This document shows, piece after piece, positions 8,723 through 14,005 of a DNA stretch of 14,005 nucleotides. Location of the stretch: the NCBI GenBank assembly GCA_004151065.3, contig NWUY0300009714.1, positions 83,457 through 97,461 of the forward strand, in the 5' to 3' direction. The notes below the pieces were generated by a model, which was not told the origin of the DNA, ran no database searches, and was given only the letters and a program-made list of their open reading frames with translations. Source of the stretch: Larix sibirica (taxonomy: Eukaryota; Streptophyta; Pinopsida; Pinales; Pinaceae). Numbering within the stretch: position 1 is the stretch's first letter; every line of letters starts with the position of its first letter. A program made the position numbers and the translations under genes.

Positions 8723-8942
8723 ATGGCGTCGTCCACATCTTCATGGATTCCACTTCTCGAAACTTTTGTTAATCCTGATAATCCACCAGAGCAACAGGTT
8801 AGGTCGCCTGTAGAAACTAACATCAAATGCTCTGTCTTCTTTGTCGTTTTTAATTTCTTCAAATTTAATGGCTCTTATACATCATGGTTTCTTTCAGTTG
8901 AATGCATTCACTCTGCCAGAAAAGAAAACAATTCAGATGTAG
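8723..8942 (+). CDS. Possible spliced gene start or gene fragment: two short coding exons
   Basis: Exon 1 is 8723-8797: ATG in CCATGGCG context and 25 codons beginning MASSTSSWIPLLETF and ending PPEQQ. CAG|GTTAGG forms a good donor. The intron 8798-8897 is exactly 100 nt, T-rich, and ends in TTTCTTTCAG, a strong acceptor. Exon 2 is 8898-8942, in phase 0, and reads LNAFTLPEKKTIQM then TAG. The spliced product is 39 residues. The same frame is open upstream to an ATG at 8528, which would give 104 residues after splicing; I prefer 8723 because of its context and because composition becomes protein-like there. I do not recognise the family. The stop lies in the first bases of a 35 bp tandem repeat, so this may be the 5' end of a longer gene that was truncated. 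Base composition is less AT-rich than around it. No expression evidence exists. Confidence 0.4.
8798..8897 (+). other. Predicted 100-nt spliceosomal intron
   Basis: GT at 8798 and AG at 8897 bound a T-rich stretch with a terminal pyrimidine tract. Length, base composition and borders all fit a short plant intron. Joining the borders keeps a frame open, but the unspliced frame is also open through the intron, so retention would not create an immediate stop. Confidence 0.5.
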
Positions 8943-9007
8943 CTAACTATTTATAGCGCAGAAGAGGCAGACTGTAGCTAACTATTTGTAAAGCAGAAGA
9001 GGCAGAG
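8938..9007. repeat. 35 bp tandem duplication at the end of the gene-like region
   Basis: Two head-to-tail copies start at 8938 and 8973, each TGTAGCTAACTATTT followed by a purine-rich GCAGAAGAGGCAGA. They differ by about three bases. The first copy provides the TAG stop of the predicted spliced frame. Confidence 0.9.
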
Positions 9008-9404
9008 TTTAGGGTTTTGGTGGAATCATAGTATAAAATTATGTGTTGTGCACTCATCGGAGTTATAGATGTCGTTAAAAAAACTCTGCTGTGCTTACTG
9101 AGAAGTCAATTGAGTATTGCAGTGTAAGGGCGACACTAGCTTGGAGAGTGAGAGCAATTCAGAGGGAAGGGGAGTTACAAATGTGGAAGGAAGTCCCAAC
9201 ATGTCACTGTGGTAAGAGTAAGATAGCTTGCACAATCGTATAAATAACAACCACAAGGCAAATACGGCGGACATGGCATGGAACGCTGGCGATGTGCGAA
9301 ATACAGGTCACAAATATTATTCAAAGGGGCTCTCAAAATAGGGTCCCGCGTAGGATAGGACTGCGTAGGATAGGACATGACACTCCTGAGATATTCAATA
9401 TTTC
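9008..9404. other. Unassigned sequence with a 15 bp duplication
   Basis: It is less AT-rich than the left half of the window. No gene model is convincing. GCGTAGGATAGGACT at 9348 is repeated at once at 9363 (last base differs). Confidence 0.5.
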
Positions 9405-10197
9405 TTAATTACACACTTTACAGAAATAAACCCTGGAGACGTGACGGCCTTTTTCGCAGTCGTAAAAGCTAAAACCCAAAACCCTTCTGTTCGAATTTCA
9501 ACGATCACAGACATACTCACCATAACACTTAACAGTATAGATAAATCCACAAAATCCCAAGACAGCCTGAAACAGTCAGGCATGCATGTGTATCTTGAAC
9601 CATATGGACCACTAGAGTGGCGAGGAGTGGCTGCTAGATGTCATTCTGACCGTTGATGCCAATGATAGGGGTCAGAGGTCCTTTGCTGTCGTTGAGGATG
9701 AAGGCTTTCAGGCTTCCCCTGCCCCCGTGAATCTGCCTGATGCATGAACCATCTAACATTGGTCTGTTGAGGTCTGTTGCTGTCTGCCACTGAGAAGCAG
9801 AATTTCAGTCTTCACATTGGAGTTCACTTCAGAAATCTGTTTAGAGGTTGAGTCCCCAATTTCCTTAACAGGTTTTCCTAGGAGTTCAATTTTTCTCGCT
9901 AGACAAAGTGCTGTTTCTTTAGCACGGCTTCCAAACCATCATCATTAACAACATTCTACAGCTTCAACTCTTGGCCCAAATTTCCCCATACATCATAGTG
10001 TTCTCGGATTCTCCTATAGTTGGTCCAGTGTGATGCTGGACGGAGTCTGCATTCTACTGCATCTCCTGCTAGGACCAGTATACCCTTTGTTTCCCTGCGT
10101 ATACTCTGAGCGTCAAAAGTTTGATGGAGTAATAATGCACTGGAATAATGGGTGTAATTGTTAAAAGAGCTGAGATAGCAGCACAGGAAAAGATTTG
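9405..10197. repeat. Unit 1 of a 793 bp direct tandem duplication
   Basis: From TTAATTACACACTTTACAG at 9405 to AGCACAGG near 10185 this unit matches 10198-10997 almost throughout. By eye, roughly nineteen of twenty bases agree in the first hundred positions, with small gaps elsewhere. Several differences are C-to-T or G-to-A at CpG sites, as expected for methylated repeat DNA. Unit 1 joins unit 2 directly, with no sequence between. I do not recognise the unit; it is not clearly an LTR. Confidence 0.9.
9634..9895 (-). pseudogene. Coding-like stretch in unit 1, frameshifted
   Basis: This is the counterpart of the open frame at 10428-10697. The minus strand reads KIELLGKPVKEIGDS and later SLKAFILNDSKGPL, but one base is missing near 9755 compared with unit 2, which puts a TAG directly after DQC. 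The product is unknown. Confidence 0.45.
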
Positions 10198-10997
10198 TTA
10201 ATTACATACTTTACAGAAATAAATCCCTGGAGACGTGACGGCCTTTTTCACAGTCGTAAAAGTTAAAACCCAAAACCCTTCTGTTTGAATTTCAACGGTA
10301 ACAGGTGACAGACATACTCACCACAACAAGATAGATAAACCCACAAAATCCCAAGGCAGCCTGAATCAGTCAGGCATGCATGTGTGTCTGGAACCATATG
10401 GACCACTAGAGTGGCGAGGAGTGGCTGCTAGATGTCATTCTGACCGTTGATGCCAATGACAGTGGTCAGAGGTCCTTTGCTGTCGTTGAGGATGAAAGCT
10501 TTCAGGCTTTCCCTGTCCCCGTAAATCTGCCTGATGCAGGAACCATCTAAACATTGGTCTGTTGAGGTCTGTTGCTGTCTGCCACTGGGAAGCAGAATTT
10601 CATTTTTCACATTGGAGTTCACTTCAGAAATCTGTTTAGAGGCCGAGTCTCCAATTTCCTTTACAGGTTTTCCTAGGAGTTCAATTTTCAATTCCAAATT
10701 TTCTCACTAGACCAAGTGCTGTTTCTTTAGCGTGGCTTCCAAACCATCATCATGAACATCATTCTACAGCTTCAAGTCTTGGCCCAATTTCCCCATACAC
10801 CATAGTGTTTTCGGATTCTCCTAGAGTTGGTCCAGTGTGATGGTGGACAGAGTCTGCATTCTACTGCATCTCCTGGTAGGACCACTAAGCCCTTTGTTTC
10901 CTTGCGTACACTCTGAGCATCAAAAGTTTGATGGAGTAATAATGCACTGGAATAATGAGTGTAATTGTTAAAAAACCTGAGACAGCAGCACAGGCAA
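10198..10997. repeat. Unit 2 of the 793 bp direct tandem duplication
   Basis: Second copy, beginning TTAATTACATACTTTACAG. It carries a few small insertions relative to unit 1, among them about 11 bases near 10690. To its right the sequence continues into 11000-11160 without a third copy, so the duplication most likely arose by unequal exchange or template switching inside one longer element or region. Confidence 0.9.
10428..10697 (-). CDS. Open frame of unknown function in unit 2 (89 codons)
   Basis: The frame runs from ATG at 10697 to TAG at 10428. It is hydrophilic, begins MELKIELLGKPVKEIGDS and ends SLKAFILNDS... GINGQNDI. No known domain is recognised. Upstream on the same strand, another frame of both units reads like protein (a DAQSxRxETKG segment and SHWTN), so this may be the tail of a longer decayed protein. 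Against function: between the units about eight of the roughly fourteen differences I counted in this stretch change an amino acid, which looks neutral, and unit 1 is frameshifted. Confidence 0.3.
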   Translation of the reverse strand: MELKIELLGKPVKEIGDSASKQISEVNSNVKNEILLPSGRQQQTSTDQCLDGSCIRQIYGDRESLKAFILNDSKGPLTTVIGINGQNDI

Positions 10998-10999
10998 AA

Positions 11000-11160
11000 A
11001 TCTATTGCATAGTTACGAGAATAAAAGCAAATGCAGAAATAAAAAGACAGAAAATATACAGAAAGAAGAAATCCCTGTTCAGCAGTGCTTCAGACATGGC
11101 TTTTTACACAACATACAATGATGGGCATTTTATCTGTTTTTATAGATATGCACTCTAAAT
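11000..11160 (-). other. Sequence continuing from unit 2, with a TATA-like box
   Basis: On the minus strand TATAAAAA occurs at 11137-11144 and would be suitably placed to drive transcription into unit 2. This is compatible with an LTR or gene promoter, but no transcript start or element border confirms it. Confidence 0.3.
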
Positions 11161-11575
11161 GTATATAAGTTGTGAGAGCCGACCCAGGTTGGTGAAAGTG
11201 GGGCATTGTTACAGCCCCCACCTGTGTTCAAATTCTCAAAGAAGTGGCAGGTTTGCTCTCTGGGCTGGTGCACTCCTGAAAGTGGGCCATGGTAAAGTGG
11301 TAGAGCTGTTGCCATTAAGTTTGGGCTGGCGTAATGCCTGCAAGTGTCAAATAGTGTCCCAACTCTTGATAGGTGGTGGATGCTTGACAATTAAGACTTT
11401 TAAAGCATCTGGCCAAGAGTTTTTGTATACAACTGTTTATGTACTTGAAGAGTACACAAGCAGAACTTGAAACTCCAACCATTCCAGGCAGCCCAAACAT
11501 TTCAGCTTCCTGCAGTTGGATTTATTCACTATCTAGTCTACAACTGGCTATTCACAATGCTCCACTCAGTTAAGA
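11161..11575. other. Unassigned single-copy sequence between the duplication and the copia LTR
   Basis: Open frames exist on both strands here (11159-11470 plus, 11130-11390 and 11315-11500 minus), but they overlap each other and show no domain. GTGGGG and CCCCAC arms at 11199-11221 form an inverted repeat around TGTTACAG. GAAAGTGGG occurs twice, near 11195 and 11278. Confidence 0.45.
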
Positions 11576-11579
11576 ATGT

Positions 11580-11867
11580 CATAGTCATGCTGCAGCAACC
11601 GTACCGAAACCTATTACAAAAACCCAAACACCTAAAGAAACCAAGAACACTAGAACTGAGAAGAGAAATAGTTATTGGATTATAAAATCGAGATAACAAT
11701 GTCCTTTATAGTAAAGGAATGACCTAAACCCTAAGTGCATAAGACATAGATGCATGAATCTTAAAATGACGTAAATATACTTAAAGTCATTAATACAACA
11801 CTACAACATGAATTAGACTATGCCAACATGCAACTTTATTAATATGCCCAAGTCTACACTCTAGATG
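11580..11867 (-). repeat. Second, partial copy of the copia LTR segment
   Basis: This matches 11905-12177 in direct orientation: CATAGTCATGCTGCAGCAACC, ACTAAGAAGAGA-like, GGATTATAAAAT, TCCTTTATAGTAAAGGAATGACC and AACTTTATTAATATGC. It lacks the outermost roughly 25 bases of the LTR start. A third small copy of its end (TTAATACGCCCAAGTCTACAAT, 11869-11893) is wedged between the two large copies. Confidence 0.8.
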
Positions 11868-11904
11868 ATTAATACGCCCAAGTCTACAATCAGTAGAGAG
11901 CGTA

Positions 11905-12203
11905 CATAGTCATGCTGCAGCAACCATACCAAAACCCAAACACACAAAGAAATCAAGAACACGAGAACTAAGAAGAGAGAAATAGCTATTGGATTATAAA
12001 ATGGAGATAGCAACGTCCTTTATAGTAAAGGAATGACCTAAACCCTTTGTGCATAAAAATAGATGCATGAATCTTAATATGACTTAAATATACTTAAAGA
12101 CATGAATACAACACTACAGCATGAATTGGACTAAACAAGCAACTTTATTAATATGCGCAAGTGTACAATCTAGATGGCTATTATGAACAAAGTAACTTTA
12201 GCA
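11905..12203 (-). mobile_element. 3' LTR region of the second Ty1/copia element
   Basis: On the minus strand the LTR starts with TGCTAAAG at 12203, directly after a polypurine tract. A TG...CA reading ending in GCAGCA at 11913 gives about 291 bp with short matching ends (TGCT and AGCA). However, the duplicated block extends a few bases past that point, so the end is uncertain. TATAAAGGA (near 12022) on the minus strand could serve as its TATA box. Confidence 0.55.
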
Positions 12204-12218
12204 TCCTCCCTCTCTTAA
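12204..12218 (-). other. Polypurine tract of the second copia element
   Basis: The minus strand reads AAGAGAGGGAGGA immediately before the TG start of the LTR. A purine-only run at the junction of pol and 3' LTR is the primer site for plus-strand synthesis in LTR retrotransposons. Confidence 0.75.
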
Positions 12219-12789
12219 TGCTCATTCTAGAAACTACACCATGTTTGTCTCTAAATTTTAGAAATTTATTTGGACCAAGAGACTTTGAAAATGTCTTCAG
12301 TATGGGCCTTAGTTGGGCAATATTTCAGCTCAACTTCTCCATTTTCTACAAGTTGTCAAATGAAATGACAATGCATATCAATATTTGGTTTGCTTATGGA
12401 AGACAGGGTTCTTTGACAACTTGAGGACAGGGTTCTTTGGCAACTCGAGGACTTTTGGTTATCACAAAAAGTTACCATGGGATCATCCAGATGGACTTGC
12501 AAATCTGCAAGTATTTTTCCAAGCCAAATTGCTTCACATGCCCTTTTTATTTCTGCTTTGTATTTTGCTTCTGTAGAGGAAAGTGAAACTGCATGTTGTT
12601 TCCCATTGATCCAAGGACTGCACCTATGCCAACACTGAACACATAACCTGTTGTAGACTTGTTGTCATCCGCAGATCTTGCCCAATCAGAGTTTGAATAG
12701 CTACACAACTAAGGCTCCTTGCCTTTTCCATATAGAATGCCAAAGTCCAATGTGTCTTTAACATACTGTAGCACCCTCTTTGTTGCTAT
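12219..12789 (-). pseudogene. Ty1/copia RNase H domain and Pol C-terminus, degraded
   Basis: Minus-strand frames read, in order, VLQYVKDTLDFGILY, SDWARSADDNKSTTGYVFSVG, EAKYKAEIKRACEAIWLGKIL, FCDNQ, LSKNPVFHKQTKYID and VENGEVELKYC, with EDIF and GPNKFLKFRDK near the end. These are the standard landmarks of copia RNase H and the Pol C-terminus. Several frameshifts and stops separate them. A 24 bp in-frame duplication at 12402-12449 repeats the LSKNPV box. The polypurine tract and LTR follow as expected. Confidence 0.85.
12402..12449. repeat. 24 bp tandem duplication inside copia RNase H
   Basis: Units start at 12402 and 12426 (GACAGGGTTCTTTG then CAACT(T/C)GAG) and differ at two bases. On the coding (minus) strand each unit encodes eight residues containing LSKNPV. 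Confidence 0.95.
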
Positions 12790-13545
12790 CTAGTGTTCTA
12801 TTTTTGGACCTTCCATAAATTGGGAGATATAGATGACTGCATAGCTTAAGTCAGGTTTAGTGGCGGTAAGATAGATAAAGCTGCTCTCTTGTTGCGTGTG
12901 TTCTAATTCTTTGACCACCTTTGAATCAGTCATGGCTGAAAGTTTGAGCCCTTTCTCTATAGGTGTAGATGAGCTGCCCTTTTGAACCTGTCTAACAAAC
13001 GTTTGGCATGTTTTTGTTTGTGAAACAGAATATGATTCTGTTTGCCAAACTTTTACACCTAAGCAAGAATGTAGGAGGCCTAAATCTGTCATGTCAAAAG
13101 CTAAACATAACTTTGATTTTACATTTGCAATTGCTCTTGACTCATTACTTGTAATGATGATGTCATCAACATATATCACTAGAATCATCACATTGCCATT
13201 CTTGCTTTTGACGTATATGATGTCATCAACACATATCACTAGAATCACCACATTTCCATTCTTGCTTTTGACTTAGTGATCGGGGTAGGAGGGACATCTT
13301 CTGAATTCATGTTCTCTCAAATACCTGTCAGTTTTGATGTACCATGCCTTGAGAGCTTGCTTCAGCGCATAAAGAACTTTCTTCAATTTGCATACCAAAT
13401 GTTCTTTTCCTAGAACCTGAAATCCTTGCAGCTGGTACATGTATACTTCTTTGGATCTTCCTCTAGATCATCATCGAGGAAGGTAGTCTTCACATCCATT
13501 TGATATAGTTTTCAGTCAAATTGTTTTGCCATGGCTAGAACCTAT
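12790..13545 (-). pseudogene. Ty1/copia reverse transcriptase fragment (RVT_2) with a duplicated YVDD segment
   Basis: The minus strand reads QMDVKTTFLDDDLEE, GKEHLVCKLKKVLYALKQA, RYLREHEF, then YVKSKNGN...VIYVDDIIITSN, DLGLLHSCLGV, QTKTCQTF, TPIEKGLKLS and YLTATKPDLSYAV. This is the C-terminal two thirds of the copia reverse transcriptase, including the catalytic YVDD and the LG...D connector. A stop replaces one codon before the first YVKSKNGN, a frameshift follows DLEE, and another stop lies in the FDW region near 13515. The open part is 153 codons (13251-12790). A 60 bp in-frame duplication gives two catalytic boxes, CVDD then YVDD. The N-terminal part of the enzyme is missing: similarity ends at a foldback-like sequence. 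Confidence 0.9.
13157..13272. repeat. 60 bp in-frame tandem duplication of the reverse transcriptase catalytic segment
   Basis: Bases 13157-13212 recur at 13217-13272 with three differences in 56. The period is 60, exactly 20 codons, so the frame is kept. One unit carries TAT (Tyr) and the other TGT (Cys) before VDD. Confidence 0.95.
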
Positions 13546-13637
13546 GTCACATAGGGTTCGCTGAATTCGAACCTTCAGGTTTGAAATTCAGTGAACCTCA
13601 ACCCAAAAATCGAATTCGTTGAGGTTTGCCCTATGGA
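13541..13637. repeat. Dense inverted-repeat (foldback-like) segment
   Basis: Several inverted repeats are packed here: CCTATGT/ACATAGG at 13541-13555, GGTTCG/CGAACC at 13555-13573, CTGAATTCGAACCT with AGGTTTGAAATTCAG at 13561-13591, and AACCTCAAC with GTTGAGGTT at about 13595-13627. ATAGGG near the left is also complemented by CCCTAT near the right end. It sits where the reverse transcriptase match stops. A small foldback or MITE-like insertion is possible, but no target duplication is clear. Confidence 0.6.
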
Positions 13638-13655
13638 ATTTGACCCTCCTCTGCT

Positions 13656-13739
13656 AGGGCGACTTGATCTTCTCTAGAATCCTTGTAATTTGTGTTTGAG
13701 ACAGGGCGACTTGATCTTCTCCAGAAATCCTATAATTTA
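13656..13739. repeat. 47 bp tandem duplication
   Basis: AGGGCGACTTGATCTTCT starts at 13656 and again at 13703, each followed by an AGAA..TCCT..TAATTT tail, with small differences. Confidence 0.9.
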
Positions 13740-14005
13740 CATTCATACAGATTCATGCAGGCAGGTTCGTACACATGTGCAGACACTTTGTACCATAGCC
13801 AGCAAACTTCAGATGGATTTATCGGTTGATTGAGGGCGATTTTCCTCAGTAAGTTTGTTGTTTTTTGCACCATTTTGAGTGTACCGAACAACTGCAAGTT
13901 ATTGCAGCTGAGGAGGTTTCCTTGTAAACTTAGGTCTATTAATGAAAGACTGATTTGAAGTTGTAAATTGTCTGTGTATTGTGTTTTGCTTCCGTTGTTC
14001 ATTTT
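13740..14005. other. Unassigned sequence at the right edge
   Basis: A 90-codon open frame on the minus strand (14002-13730) has no recognisable domain, and its start is at the window edge. The sequence could be part of another repeat or a gene end. The expected upstream half of the copia pol is not found here. Confidence 0.4.

Noticed and set aside
9441-9656. 71-codon plus-strand open frame in unit 1 of the large duplication
   Set aside because: The reading frame is not kept in unit 2, which has small indels in the same stretch, and no domain is visible.
11130-11500. Overlapping open frames on both strands
   Set aside because: They overlap each other, show no domain, and none has splice-site or composition support.
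13091-13276. Plus-strand open frame with an internal repeat
   Set aside because: It is the antisense shadow of the duplicated reverse transcriptase catalytic segment.

Overview
The window looks like plant nuclear DNA made almost entirely of decayed transposable elements. It has low GC, long AT-rich stretches, plant-type microsatellites, Ty1/copia pol fragments, non-LTR-type RNase H fragments, a CACTA-like transposon end and one possible gene start with a plant-style intron. The age of the decay and the style of the copia and RNase H remnants fit a large, slow-turnover genome such as a conifer or other gymnosperm. That taxon is an inference and is not shown by any diagnostic gene. The window contains no bacterial gene, operon, tRNA, rRNA or CRISPR array. 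No intact long open reading frame was found; what coding signal exists is broken.

Layout. 1-883 (minus strand): the start of a Ty1/copia element, with a protease and gag-pre-integrase fragment and a primer-binding site abutting a CA-ending LTR that begins at 884. About 1480-1902: a CACTA-type terminus with subterminal repeats, followed at once by a 32-37 bp tandem repeat (1910-2011). 2088-2850: microsatellites and two adjacent hairpins. 3586-3884 (plus) and 5936-6298 (minus): two different dead RNase H domains of retroelement type. Copies of a dispersed repeat about 300 bp long lie at 4137-4461 and 6412-6701. 6730-7731: microsatellites and further small repeats. About 7900-8030 (minus): a tRNA-like SINE candidate with A and B boxes.

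8528-8942 (plus) is the least repetitive, most gene-like part: an ATG, a 25-codon exon, a 100-nt T-rich intron with good borders and a short in-frame second exon, closed by a stop that lies inside a 35 bp tandem repeat. 9405-10997 is a head-to-tail duplication of a unit of about 793 bp that I do not recognise; it carries a short coding-like stretch on the minus strand. 11160-11575 is single-copy sequence that I cannot assign.

11580-12203 holds the LTR region of a second Ty1/copia element, itself partly duplicated. 12219-13545 (minus) is the 3' half of that element's pol: reverse transcriptase and RNase H with stops and frameshifts. It carries a 60 bp in-frame duplication of the catalytic-motif segment and a 24 bp in-frame duplication in RNase H. 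The reverse transcriptase match ends at a roughly 100 bp foldback-like sequence (13541-13637). The rest of the window is unassigned.

The genes do not form a pathway. The main theme is transposon decay together with many two-copy tandem duplications of very different lengths (15, 18, 24, 35, 47, 57, 60, about 320 and 793 bp). I found no convincing new functional system. The best leads are the spliced gene start, the 793 bp duplicated unit and the internal duplications in the copia reverse transcriptase.
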